Assembly (NCBI GenBank): GCA_036394195.1
Contig: DASWFO010000049.1
Span: forward strand, 1 to 51,956
Reading direction: 5' to 3'
From: DATJPD01 sp036394195
GTDB lineage: Bacteria; Pseudomonadota; Alphaproteobacteria; CACIAM-22H2
Length of the DNA stretch: 51,956 bases
The notes below the pieces were generated by a model. It ran no database searches and was not told where the DNA came from. It saw only the letters and a program-made list of their open reading frames with translations. The position numbers and the translations under genes were made by a program. This document shows, piece after piece, positions 1 to 8,160 of this stretch (position 1 is its first letter; the number at the start of each line of letters is the position of its first letter).

Positions 1-97
1 CGTCACCCCGGCCAAGCGGCGCAGCCGCGCGAGCCGGGGTCCATGCTGCCACGGGCGAGATGGACCCCGGATCTCGCTTCGCTCGTCCGGGGTGACG
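1..97. repeat. Dispersed-type nested palindromic repeat
   Basis: Two nested inverted repeats are visible. The outer arms are CGTCACCCCGG (1-11) and CCGGGGTGACG (87-97). The inner arms are CCGGGGTCCAT (34-44) and ATGGACCCCGG (60-70). The arrangement would fold as a cruciform or a multi-branched RNA. Elements with this CGTCACCCCGG...CCGGGGTGACG architecture are common as intergenic repeats in alphaproteobacterial genomes. It lies downstream of the leftward hydrolase gene and could stabilise or end that transcript. I see only one copy in the window, so 'dispersed' rests on general knowledge. Confidence 0.7.
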
Positions 98-137
98 AGG
101 GAAAAAGGATCGGGACTCATCTGTTGGCGTCGATCCA

Positions 138-1310
138 CTAGGCCAGCAGCTCCTTGCGGCGGGACCAGTCGGTGACCGTGGCAATGCACTTGGCGAGCTG
201 GTCGGGCTGCCCGAGATAGTAGTGCGTCGCACCTTCGATCTCGACGTATTCCCTGTCCCTGGTCGCCAGGGCCGCGCGAATGGCGGGATTGTGGGTCGCG
301 GGAACGGCATCGTCGGCGCCGTTGACGATCTGCAGGACCGGGCAGGACGTGATGCGCCTGGCGTTGTCGGTGCCCTTGGCGTTCGAATGATCATAAGACC
401 ATTGCGACAGCCAGGACCGCAGCGTCGAGAACCGCGCCAGGCCGGCGGGGGCCGAGTTCGCGATGCGCGGATCGCCAAGAAAGCACCAGCCCGGCTTGCG
501 CCCGTTGGGATCGACCGCCGGATCGAGCCAGCGGATATCGCAGTTGGTGCGGTGAACGACGAAGCCGCGCTCCATCTCGCCGTCATTCTTGCGCGCAAAC
601 CTGTCGAGCAACTCACGTACCCGCGCGGTGATCTTCCGGTTGCGCGCCAACTGCGCGGCCCGGAAATTGCGGACGAACTCGGCGGAATACGGCGGCTTGT
701 GAACGGCCTCAGGCGCGTAGATGTCGAGGGCCGGATCGCGATTGTCGGGATCGACCTCGTCCCGCACCGACGGATCGAGCCACTCGGTGAGCGTTTCCGC
801 GCGGCTGAGATGCGCAGCGATGAAGATGACTCCGTCCGCCGGCTGCAGGCCGGCCTGGGTCAGGTCATAGGGATCGCCGGCCGGAGTCTGCGTGACGGTC
901 GGGTGCTCCGCCTGCGCCTGATAGAACAGCGACAGGGACCCTCCGCCGGACCAGCCGACCAGGACCACCTTGCGATAGCCCAGCACCTCGCGCGCATGAC
1001 GAACGTATTGCCCAAGGTCATAGACGACCTTTTCCATGATCAGCGCAGTGTCGTTTTTGGCGTAGCGACTGCCGCAGCACAGCACGTGCAGCCCGGCATC
1101 GGCCAGCGCCGTCGGCATCGGCAGCATGTTCAACGTCGTCGCCGGATGCATGAACACGAAAACCGTGTCCGAGGGCCGCTCGCGCGGCAGCAGCCGCTGC
1201 CCCTCGAGCACGGTCTGGCCCTGACTGCCGGCAAATCCGTAGGTCTCCACCATGCGGAGACGCTCGGCAAACGTGATGACGACCGGGACGCGGTCCCAGG
1301 CGAGCTTCAT
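138..1310 (-). CDS. alpha/beta hydrolase
   Basis: A 390-residue alpha/beta hydrolase with an intact-looking catalytic set. The nucleophile elbow is GWSGGG with Ser near residue 121, a late Asp lies in NGADDAVPATH, and the His is in EGATHYYLG near the C-terminus. No signal peptide is seen, so it is probably cytoplasmic. It is the last gene of the leftward liv transporter operon and starts 10 bp after the VOC gene stop. A GTG two codons upstream (1316) is an alternative start; neither has a strong ribosome site. The context points to hydrolysis of an ester or ring-cleavage product of whatever the transporter imports, but the substrate is unknown. Confidence 0.8.
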   Translation of the reverse strand: MKLAWDRVPVVITFAERLRMVETYGFAGSQGQTVLEGQRLLPRERPSDTVFVFMHPATTLNMLPMPTALADAGLHVLCCGSRYAKNDTALIMEKVVYDLGQYVRHAREVLGYRKVVLVGWSGGGSLSLFYQAQAEHPTVTQTPAGDPYDLTQAGLQPADGVIFIAAHLSRAETLTEWLDPSVRDEVDPDNRDPALDIYAPEAVHKPPYSAEFVRNFRAAQLARNRKITARVRELLDRFARKNDGEMERGFVVHRTNCDIRWLDPAVDPNGRKPGWCFLGDPRIANSAPAGLARFSTLRSWLSQWSYDHSNAKGTDNARRITSCPVLQIVNGADDAVPATHNPAIRAALATRDREYVEIEGATHYYLGQPDQLAKCIATVTDWSRRKELLA

Positions 1311-1320
1311 CGTCACCGGC

Positions 1321-1866
1321 TCACGCGTGGGCTTTCGCCGTCTCGCGCACCCGCCGTGCCTTCTCTTCGTTCCACGCCTTCAGCGCGCCATGCGCATCGC
1401 GCGCGTAACCGGCCATGGTGTCGTCGCTGACGACCTGGGTGGTGAATTCGAGGCGGATCCCGTTCGGGTCAAAGAAGTAGATCGAGTGCACGAACTCGTG
1501 GTCGGTGATGCCGACGACGTCGATGCCATGCGATTCGAGACGCGTCTTCATCGCCTTCAGCGCCTCCATCGACGGCACCTTGAATGCGATGTGGTTGACC
1601 CAAGGCGGCGTGTTGGGGGACGGCTCGGCCACGACATTGTCGCCGAGATCGAAGAAGGCAATGCACGACCCGTCCGCAAGCTCGAAAAAGACGTGCGCAA
1701 ACGGCGCGCTCTTTCCGGTGCTCACGTGATCGGCGGTGACCACATGGACGAGCGGCAGGCCGAGGATGTCTTCGTAGAAGTGGCGGGTTTCTTCCGCGTC
1801 GCGACAGCGGTAGGCGGAATGATGCAGGCCCAGAACGGGCGGTGCCGGAACGGTATTGTTGGCCAT
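1321..1866 (-). CDS. VOC family (glyoxalase/extradiol dioxygenase fold) protein
   Basis: A 181-residue vicinal oxygen chelate protein. The N-terminal half has the GLHHSAYRCRD...FYEDILGLPL pattern, with a candidate metal His in the first strand. The second half has VNHIAFKV and ends with the typical FFDPNGIRLEF signature carrying a ligand Glu. The start at 1866 is chosen because GGGAGGAATTC precedes this ATG; the reading frame runs further upstream but without support. It lies between livF and the hydrolase in a leftward operon. VOC enzymes include glyoxalases, extradiol dioxygenases and fosfomycin-type resistance proteins; the transporter context favours ring cleavage or isomerisation of an imported acid. 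It resembles the VOC protein at 6614-7222. Confidence 0.8.
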   Translation of the reverse strand: MANNTVPAPPVLGLHHSAYRCRDAEETRHFYEDILGLPLVHVVTADHVSTGKSAPFAHVFFELADGSCIAFFDLGDNVVAEPSPNTPPWVNHIAFKVPSMEALKAMKTRLESHGIDVVGITDHEFVHSIYFFDPNGIRLEFTTQVVSDDTMAGYARDAHGALKAWNEEKARRVRETAKAHA

Positions 1867-1985
1867 GAATTCCTCCCGCGAATTCATTGCAGTCTTTGTC
1901 ATTGTGAGTGCCTGGCGGCGACGATTCAACAGCAAAAACCCCGGGCCCGCCAGAATGCTGCCGTCGCCGGTGCGCCGGGGCTCGC

Positions 1986-2723
1986 TCAGGCCGGCACCGA
2001 CTTTTCCGGGTGCGGCGCCGACAGCTTGAAATAAAGGTCGTGGAGGTCCTGGCGCCGAGCGAGATCGTGCGTCGTGCTTTCGAGCACGACGCGGCCCTTG
2101 AGCATCACGTAGGCGCGGCTGGCACATGTCAACGCGAGATCGAGCTTCTGTTCGACCAGCAGGATGGTGAGACCGTCCCGCTGCAGTGTTTGAAGCGCCG
2201 CCAGGATTTCCTCGACGATCCTGGGCGCCAGGCCGAGAAACGGCTCGTCAAGCAACAGCAGCCCCGGCCTACACATCAGCGCGCGGCCGATCGCCAGCAT
2301 CTGCTGTTCCCCGCCCGACATGGTCCCGGCCCGCTGACCCGCGCGCTCCGCCAGGCGCGGGAACAGATTGAACACATACTCGTAACGCTCGGACAGAGCG
2401 CTGCGCCCCGACAGTGCGATAGCACCGAGGCGGAGATTATCGCGCACGGTGAACGGGGCAAAAATCTGCCGCCCCTCCGGCACCAGTGCCATTCCGGCAG
2501 CCACGAGATCATGACTGGCAGCGGCGCTGAGATCGCGGCCGGCGAGCCGCAGTGTTCCCGCACGGCGCGGCAGCGTCGCGGTTATCGCCGCCATCAAAGT
2601 GGACTTGCCGGCACCATTCGGACCCAGCAGCGCCACGGCCTCGCCTTGCGCAATCTGCAACGTCACATGATCGAGCACGTCGGCGCGGCGATAGCCGCCG
2701 GTCATGTCGGCAATTTCAAGCAT
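1986..2723 (-). CDS. livF: ABC transporter ATP-binding protein, LivF type
   Basis: A 245-residue ATPase of the branched-chain amino acid (HAAT) ABC transporter family. Walker A is GPNGAGKST, the signature motif is MSGGEQQMLAIGRAL, and Walker B is LLLLDEPFLGLAP. The short length and the C-terminal region fit LivF rather than LivG. The start is set at the ATG at 2723 (MLEIADM), which overlaps the end of livG by 8 bp. It pairs with LivG to drive import through LivH/LivM. Ligands in this family include leucine, aromatic acids, amides and short carboxylates, so the substrate cannot be read from the ATPase. Confidence 0.93.
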   Translation of the reverse strand: MLEIADMTGGYRRADVLDHVTLQIAQGEAVALLGPNGAGKSTLMAAITATLPRRAGTLRLAGRDLSAAASHDLVAAGMALVPEGRQIFAPFTVRDNLRLGAIALSGRSALSERYEYVFNLFPRLAERAGQRAGTMSGGEQQMLAIGRALMCRPGLLLLDEPFLGLAPRIVEEILAALQTLQRDGLTILLVEQKLDLALTCASRAYVMLKGRVVLESTTHDLARRQDLHDLYFKLSAPHPEKSVPA

Positions 2724-3504
2724 GACCCGACCGCGGCGCCACGCCACCGAGATACGCCTCGATCACATTCGGGTCCCGCACGACCTCGTCCGGTGCATCT
2801 TCGGCGATCTTGTGGCCGAAGTTCATCACCACGACCCGGTGTGCCAGCGGCAGCAGGAAGTGCATGTCGTGCTCGATCAACAGCACCGCAATGCCGCGTG
2901 CCGCGACGGCGCGGATGACGTCGGAAAGGCGCGCGGTCTCGGATGGCGTCAGGCCGGCCGCCGGCTCGTCGAGCAGGATGACGCGCGGTTCGCCCGCCAA
3001 GGCGCGCGCGAGCTCCAGCAGCCGGCCCTCGCCGAACGACAATGTCGACACATCGCGACCAACCTGCTCCTGCAAGCCGACGAATGCGATGAGGTCCGCC
3101 GCGCGTCGGCGCGCCGCGGCCTCTTCATCGCGATAGCGGCGGCGCCCGATCAGGATGTCGATCAGGCTGCCGTCGCAACGCGTGTGACTGCCCACCAGGA
3201 TATTGTCCGTGAGCGACATGCCCGCAAACGGCATGTTGTGCTGAAACGTGCGCATCAGACCGAGGGCCGCGATCCGATGCACCGGCAGGCCGTCGATGCG
3301 CACGTCGCCGAGGGTGATCGATCCGGCGCTTGGCCGAAGGACCCCGGCGATGAGATTGAACGTCGTCGTCTTGCCGGCACCATTCGGCCCGATCAGCGCG
3401 AGGATCTCGCCGGGAAACAAGTCGAGTGCCAGGTCCTCGACCGCCGTCAAGCCGCCAAAGCGCTTGGTCAGGCGCTCGACCGACAGGAGCGCGCCGCCGG
3501 TCAT
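2716..3504 (-). CDS. livG: ABC transporter ATP-binding protein, LivG type
   Basis: A 262-residue ATPase. Walker A is GPNGAGKTTT, the signature is LSFGEGRLLELARAL, and Walker B is VILLDEPAAGLTP. The C-terminal tail (DEVVRDPNVIEAYLG) is the hallmark of LivG-type subunits. Its ATG overlaps the livM stop as ATGA (3501-3504), indicating translational coupling. It is the cytoplasmic motor partner of LivF in the same importer. Confidence 0.93.
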   Translation of the reverse strand: MTGGALLSVERLTKRFGGLTAVEDLALDLFPGEILALIGPNGAGKTTTFNLIAGVLRPSAGSITLGDVRIDGLPVHRIAALGLMRTFQHNMPFAGMSLTDNILVGSHTRCDGSLIDILIGRRRYRDEEAAARRRAADLIAFVGLQEQVGRDVSTLSFGEGRLLELARALAGEPRVILLDEPAAGLTPSETARLSDVIRAVAARGIAVLLIEHDMHFLLPLAHRVVVMNFGHKIAEDAPDEVVRDPNVIEAYLGGVAPRSGHA

Positions 3505-4439
3505 GCCGTGCGTCTCCCCGACAGGCGGCCGAGCAGGCCGGCGAGGCCGGACGGCTGAAACAAAATGGTCAACACCACCAGGACTCCGAACACCACCAGG
3601 AACCCATGTCCGACGATCGGTTCCAGGACGAACGGCGCCAGATAGAGGAACACTGCGCCGACAATCGCGCCGATGTGGCTGCCGCTGCCGCCGACGATGA
3701 TCATGAACAGCAGCAGGAAGATATTTTCCAATCCGAACACGGGCGGATTGACGACGTTGTCGACATAGGCATAGGCGATGCCGGCAAGGCCCGCGAGCGT
3801 GCTTGTCAGCGTATAGGCCAGAACCTTCGTGCGTGCCACGCCGACGCCCATCGCCGCGGCAGCATCCGGATTATCGCGGACCGCCCGGCAGGCGCGGCCG
3901 AACGTAGACACATCGAGCCGTCGCAGAACCCACAAGGTAAGGGCCACCAGCAGCACCAGGACGACGGTGTACCAGGGGCCCCTGATGGCATGGCCAAATA
4001 CGCTGGGGAGGCGATAGTTGGCGATGCCGCCGGTCCCCCCGGTGAGCTCGCCGCCCTCGCTGATGACGACCAGGACGAGCTGAGAGAAGGCGAGCGTCGC
4101 CAGGGCCAGATAGAACCCCTCGAGCCGCGTCGACGGCAGGGCGACGATAAAAGCCAGGACGGCGCACAGCGTCATGGCGAGCGCGAAAGCCATGACGAAC
4201 GGCAGGCCGATTTTGTGCGCCAGGATGACCACGCCATAAGCGCCGACGCCGGCGAACGCGAAATGGGAGAACGCGATCTGCCCGGCGATGCCGAACAGGA
4301 AATTGTAACTCAGCGCCAATGCGACCCAGATCAGCATCTTGCGGTAAACGTCGGTGGCATAGCCGCCGAGCATGAACGCCAAGGTGGACGCGACGACAAT
4401 GGCCGCCAGCCACGTCAGGACACTGCCCGCTCCGCGCAT
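3501..4439 (-). CDS. livM: ABC transporter permease, LivM type
   Basis: A 312-residue inner-membrane permease with about 8-10 hydrophobic segments. It contains the LivM hallmark run from the cytoplasmic loop (FLFGIAGQIAFSHFAFAGVG) and the C-terminal GGSGSHIGAIVGAVFL loop. The start codon overlaps the livH stop by one base (TGATG at 4439-4441), and the stop overlaps the livG start. It forms the translocation pore with LivH. Confidence 0.92.
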   Translation of the reverse strand: MRGAGSVLTWLAAIVVASTLAFMLGGYATDVYRKMLIWVALALSYNFLFGIAGQIAFSHFAFAGVGAYGVVILAHKIGLPFVMAFALAMTLCAVLAFIVALPSTRLEGFYLALATLAFSQLVLVVISEGGELTGGTGGIANYRLPSVFGHAIRGPWYTVVLVLLVALTLWVLRRLDVSTFGRACRAVRDNPDAAAAMGVGVARTKVLAYTLTSTLAGLAGIAYAYVDNVVNPPVFGLENIFLLLFMIIVGGSGSHIGAIVGAVFLYLAPFVLEPIVGHGFLVVFGVLVVLTILFQPSGLAGLLGRLSGRRTA

Positions 4440-5335
4440 CAGCGCGCCTCACGCGGCGCGATCAGCCCGCTCGGCCGCAGGAACAGGAAGGCAATCAGCA
4501 ACACGAACGGGAATCCGAGCGTCAGCCCCGACGGGATCGGCAGATAGCGCGCACCGAACTGCTCGACGACGGCCAGCACCAGACCGCCGAGCAGCGCGCC
4601 CTCGACACGGCCGACGCCGCCGATCACCAGGGCGGTGAAACCCTGGATCGCCAGCGGCAGGCCCATCATATAGTGCGCCGACGTGAGCGGGCTCATCAGC
4701 AGGCCGGCAAGGCCAGCGACCATTGCGCCCGCCGCGAACGCAAAAGCGGTGACGCGGCGGAGGTTGATTCCCATCAGCGCCGCCGCGCGGCGATTGAGAG
4801 CCACCGCTTCGAAGGCACGGCCCCAGACAGTGCGCTCGAAGAACAGCCACACCACCGCGAACAGCGATAAGGTGACGCCGATAATAAGGAATTGCTGGGA
4901 GGCGCCGGCGAAGGGACCGAACGCGACACGCTTGAAGCCGAAGGGCGGCGGCGAGGGCAGCGGGTCGGCGCCGAACAGGATGGTCAGGCTTTCGCGAAAG
5001 ATGACGAGCATGCCCAGAAGGCAGAGGATCGGGCTGGTGATGCTAATGCCGGGCCGGATCAACGGCCTGACCGTGAGCACTTCCACCAGCCAGCCCAGCG
5101 CGCCCAGGATCACGAGCACCGCGAGCAACGCCAACCAGTACGGGCCTTCGAGGCGCGGCCAGGCGAGCGGCGTCAGGACCGCGACACCGATGAACGCACC
5201 CGTCGCAGCCCATTCGCCGACGGCGAAGTTGATCACCGACGTCGGCCGCAGGATCAGGAGATACGCCAGCGCCACCAGCGCGTAGATGCAGCCCGACGCT
5301 GTCGCGCTGACCGCCAGTTCGAATAGATCCGCCAT
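4439..5335 (-). CDS. livH: ABC transporter permease, LivH type
   Basis: A 298-residue permease starting MADLFELAVSATASG, with the LivH pattern of an early 'SGCIYALVALAYLLI' helix, 'INFAVGEWAATGAF', and a late 'ALVIGGVGRVEGALLGGL' loop. The open frame continues upstream to 5587, but that part overlaps the livK-like coding region and has no membrane or family features, so the ATG at 5335 is preferred. livK ends 13 bp upstream. Confidence 0.92.
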   Translation of the reverse strand: MADLFELAVSATASGCIYALVALAYLLILRPTSVINFAVGEWAATGAFIGVAVLTPLAWPRLEGPYWLALLAVLVILGALGWLVEVLTVRPLIRPGISITSPILCLLGMLVIFRESLTILFGADPLPSPPPFGFKRVAFGPFAGASQQFLIIGVTLSLFAVVWLFFERTVWGRAFEAVALNRRAAALMGINLRRVTAFAFAAGAMVAGLAGLLMSPLTSAHYMMGLPLAIQGFTALVIGGVGRVEGALLGGLVLAVVEQFGARYLPIPSGLTLGFPFVLLIAFLFLRPSGLIAPREAR

Positions 5336-5348
5336 CAAGCGATTGCCG

Positions 5349-6494
5349 CTACCTCTGGCCGGCGTAGACCACGGGTCCGTGCTGATTGTCCTTGATGACG
5401 CGGACGACCGCACCCTGCGGATCGAAACCGGCCCGCTTGCCGTCGCGGAAACCCCAGGACGTGCCCTTGGCACCGATGGCGCCCACGAAATTGGTCGTCG
5501 ACTGCATGGCAGCGCGCAGCTTCTCCTTGTCGAGCGAACCCGCCTTCCCGATCGCCTGCGCGATGAGGTGAATGCCATCCCAGCCATAGGCCGGCAGGCT
5601 GCCCGGCTGCTCTTTGTATTCCTTGACGTAGGCTTGGATGAACGTCTTGGCCTCCGGCTTATCTGTGTCGAAGGCGTCGACGAACACCACGCCTTCCATC
5701 AGGTCCTTGGCCATCGTGAGATAGGCCGGAATGCTGAGATTGTACGAGCCCAGGATCGGCTCTTTCATGCCGAGCTGCTGGTAGGCGCGGAAGAATTGCA
5801 GCATTTCAGGCCCGAGCACGCCCGCCTGCAGGATCGCGTCGACTTTCGCGGCGCGCACCTTCTGCAGATTGGCCACCGCGGACGTGGCACCCTGCGGGAT
5901 CACTTCTTCCAGGGCGACCTTGATCCCGGCTTTTTCGAGACCCTGTTTGAAGGAGTCCGCGAACGATTGCGACAGCACGCTGTTGTCGCGCACGATCGCC
6001 GCGGACTTGAACCCGCGCGACTTGGTGTAGGCCATCAGGGTCGCGAGCTGGATCGACGCCAGCGGCCCCGTCTGAAAGAAATACGGATCGTCGAGCTGCG
6101 TCGTCAGCGTGTCCGCGCTATTGGCCGGCGTCAGATGGAGAGTCTTGGTTTCGAGCGAGACGGTTTGAGCCTGTTGCGTCGCCGGCGAGCCGGTGTTCGA
6201 GATGATCGCGACGACGCCGTCGTCGACGAGCTTGCGCGCCTTCGCGGCCGAGACGTCCGGCTTGTTCTGGTCGTCTTCGACGATGAGCTCGATCTTGCGG
6301 CCGAGCACGCCGCCGTTCTCGTTGAGCGCCTTGGCACCCAACTCGACGCCGCGGGTCACCGGCTCGGCGTAGAATTTGGCGCTCGCCACGTGGTCCGTGA
6401 TCACGCCGATCTTGATCGTGTCCTGCGCCGACGCAATCGTCCCTTGCGCCAGCAGCATTGCAGCGGCGACAGCCCAGCGTGACATGCGGAACAT
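5349..6494 (-). CDS. ABC transporter substrate-binding protein, LivK type
   Basis: A 381-residue periplasmic binding protein of the Peripla_BP_6 class. A signal peptide (MFRMSRWAVAAAMLLA...ASAQ) is cleaved before DTIKIG. The mature domain shows GVITDHVASAKFYAEP, a 'LNENGGVLGRKIELIVEDDQ' stretch and a C-terminal 'YGWDGIHLIAQAI' typical of ligand receptors for amino, aromatic or amide acids. Two in-frame ATGs occur (6500 and 6494). The GGAGAGGG ribosome site lies only about 2 nt before the first and about 8 nt before the second, so 6494 is chosen. It heads the leftward liv operon and faces a divergent VOC gene. Confidence 0.9.
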   Translation of the reverse strand: MFRMSRWAVAAAMLLAQGTIASAQDTIKIGVITDHVASAKFYAEPVTRGVELGAKALNENGGVLGRKIELIVEDDQNKPDVSAAKARKLVDDGVVAIISNTGSPATQQAQTVSLETKTLHLTPANSADTLTTQLDDPYFFQTGPLASIQLATLMAYTKSRGFKSAAIVRDNSVLSQSFADSFKQGLEKAGIKVALEEVIPQGATSAVANLQKVRAAKVDAILQAGVLGPEMLQFFRAYQQLGMKEPILGSYNLSIPAYLTMAKDLMEGVVFVDAFDTDKPEAKTFIQAYVKEYKEQPGSLPAYGWDGIHLIAQAIGKAGSLDKEKLRAAMQSTTNFVGAIGAKGTSWGFRDGKRAGFDPQGAVVRVIKDNQHGPVVYAGQR

Positions 6495-6536
6495 TGGCAT
6501 TCCCTCTCCAAAGTCTTATTTTGATTATGAGGACGA

Positions 6537-6550
6537 TAACCAACCGGTTA
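6537..6550. promoter_or_regulatory. Candidate operator palindrome between livK and the divergent VOC gene
   Basis: TAACC-AACC-GGTTA is a 5+4+5 inverted repeat in the 119-bp divergent intergenic region. It sits about 43 bp upstream of the livK-like start and about 63 bp upstream of the VOC start, where a shared operator would be expected. No regulator gene is adjacent, so its binder is unknown. Confidence 0.4.
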
Positions 6551-6613
6551 CCGTGAGGCAACCGACGAATAGCCGCAAACGGCCCCTCTGCCGATGTTGA
6601 ATGGAGGACTCGC

Positions 6614-7222
6614 ATGCATGAAGCTCTGATGACCCATACGTCGTCGCGGACATCGTCGTTTACACGCGGCATCCATCATCTCGCGTTGTGCACCGACGAC
6701 ATCAAGAAGACGACCGAGTTCTATACCCGCGTGCTCGGCATGCCGCTGATCCATGCGATGCGCGTGCCAGCGGGCCTCGGCACCGGCAAGGGGAATCGCG
6801 GCAATCCCCCGTACGAGGAAATCCGCCATTATTTCTTCGACATGGGCAACGACAGCACGGTCGCGTTTTTCGAGATTCCCAAGGGCAAGGAGCCGGCGAC
6901 GAATCGCAACGCCATCGGCGGCATGCAGCATTGCGCTTTCGTGGTGACGCCGGAGCGGTTCCGCGACATCGAACGGCGGCTCAAGGCCAACGATATCTCC
7001 TATATCGGCCCGATTCCGCAGATGCCGGGCCTCGACGGCATTTACTTCATCGACCCGAATGGAATTCGTCTGGAGTTTGCGTGCCAGGCTGCCGACGGCG
7101 ACGATCCTCATGTCATCGACTGCTGCACGCAGACCAAGGCGGAGGCGTTGCGCGATCTGCGGACGCTGCCCGGCGTCGACGACGCCTGGCTGACGGAAAT
7201 GACTGCCAGTCTTCCGGATTGA
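6614..7222 (+). CDS. VOC family protein
   Basis: A 202-residue vicinal oxygen chelate protein. It shows TRGIHHLALCTDDI with FYTRVLGMPLIHAM, then GGMQHCAFVV, and ends the fold with IYFIDPNGIRLEF, giving His/His/Glu metal-ligand candidates. GGAGG lies 6 nt before the ATG. It is transcribed away from the liv operon and resembles the VOC gene at the operon's far end (1321-1866), so the two may be ancient duplicates acting on related substrates. The C-terminal ~40 residues contain a Cys pair (DCCTQT) outside the normal fold. The reaction is not determinable from sequence. Confidence 0.8.
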   Translation: MHEALMTHTSSRTSSFTRGIHHLALCTDDIKKTTEFYTRVLGMPLIHAMRVPAGLGTGKGNRGNPPYEEIRHYFFDMGNDSTVAFFEIPKGKEPATNRNAIGGMQHCAFVVTPERFRDIERRLKANDISYIGPIPQMPGLDGIYFIDPNGIRLEFACQAADGDDPHVIDCCTQTKAEALRDLRTLPGVDDAWLTEMTASLPD

Positions 7223-7333
7223 GTGTCGGCAGCTGTGGGGCACCCGCTGCCGGGGGGGAGGTCGAGGACATGGTCGGCATCGCCGAGGAGGCGATTTTCA
7301 TGCTCTCGCCAAAAGGCTACACTCGTCCACCAG

Positions 7334-8026
7334 ATGGCTGACGGGAAGAGCGAAAGCGACCAACCGCATTATCACGAGCACCGGACGCGGCTGCGGCAGC
7401 GGTTTCGCGAGACGGCCGATCCGCTGCCGGATTATGAGCTCCTCGAGCTGCTCCTGTTCCACGCCATCCCGCGGCGGGACGTGAAGCCGCTGGCCAAGCG
7501 GCTGATCAAGGAGTTCGGCGGGTTCGGCCGCGTGCTGGCGGCGCCCCGCGCGGAACTCACCAAGGCGGGGCTCGGCGATACCACCATCGACCTTCTGAAG
7601 GCGACGCATGAATCATCCGCCCGCCTCTTGCGCGGCGAAGCCGAGGACCGCGACGTCCTCAGCTCCGGCCAGAAGGTCATCGACTTTTGCCGCGCCAAGC
7701 TCGCCCATGCGGACGTCGAGGAGTTCCATCTCCTGTTCCTGGACCGGAAGAACCGGCTGATCCGCGCCGAGAAGCAGCAGCGCGGGACGGTCGACCATAC
7801 GCCGGTCTACCCGCGCGAGGTCGTCAAGCGGGCGCTGGAGCTGAGCGCCACCGCCATCATCCTCGTGCACAACCACCCGTCCGGCGATCCCTCCCCGTCC
7901 AAGGCCGACATCGAAATGACCCGCGAAATCGCGCGCGCGGCGTCGACGCTCGGCATCGCGGTGCACGACCACATCATCGTCGGCCGCCAGGGCCATACCA
8001 GCCTGAAAAGCATGGGCGTGATCTAG
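7334..8026 (+). CDS. radC: RadC family (JAB/MPN domain) protein
   Basis: A 230-residue RadC of normal length. The N-terminal part carries a helix-hairpin-helix-like region (LLELLLFHAIPRRDVKPLAK) and the C-terminal part the JAMM metal site HNHPSGDPSPSKAD. The tail is HIIVGRQGHTSLKSMGVI. The start at 7334 (MADGKSESDQ) is chosen from family length; the frame is open further upstream without support. RadC was once linked to DNA repair, but its biochemical role is unsettled. The last 159 bp of this gene recur almost perfectly at 9688-9846 and more loosely at about 12012-12060. Confidence 0.9.
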   Translation: MADGKSESDQPHYHEHRTRLRQRFRETADPLPDYELLELLLFHAIPRRDVKPLAKRLIKEFGGFGRVLAAPRAELTKAGLGDTTIDLLKATHESSARLLRGEAEDRDVLSSGQKVIDFCRAKLAHADVEEFHLLFLDRKNRLIRAEKQQRGTVDHTPVYPREVVKRALELSATAIILVHNHPSGDPSPSKADIEMTREIARAASTLGIAVHDHIIVGRQGHTSLKSMGVI

Positions 8027-8112
8027 AGTTTCCCTTCCCTGACCAGCGCCCTCATCTTTGCCAAGGTCGAAAGGAGCGCCCGTTTTTAGCCGCGGTCCTC
8101 GCTGTCGAACAT
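7868..8112. repeat. Direct repeat copy A (radC 3' end plus downstream tail)
   Basis: This aligns without gaps to 9688-9932 at a constant offset of 1820 bp. Within the radC coding part (7868-8026) I count one mismatch in 159 bp; within the following 86 bp I count 12. The repeat begins inside the JAMM motif codons and ends near 8112. It brackets the ECF41 sigma/AhpD-like gene pair together with copy B. Confidence 0.93.
8024..8112 (-). pseudogene. Broken 3' fragment of a DUF1857-type gene
   Basis: Read leftward from 8112, this translates MFDSEDRG, stop, KRALLSTLAKMRALVREGKL, stop. It matches the last 28 residues of the intact protein at 9843-10319 (MFDSEDRGYKRALLSTLA...RALVRESKL), with TAC changed to TAA at the Tyr codon. 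The rest of the gene is absent: the ECF41 sigma gene ends 49 bp away. The fragment shares the radC stop region exactly as the intact gene does at 9843. Confidence 0.75.
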
Positions 8113-8160
8113 CTCAGCTTCCAGTGCGACAATGCGATGGCCGAAGCTCGGCTCGAGTCA

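Noticed and set aside
3426..4547. 373-codon plus-strand frame across livM/livG
   Set aside because: Antisense to two clearly assigned transporter genes; composition is Gln/Arg/Asp-rich.
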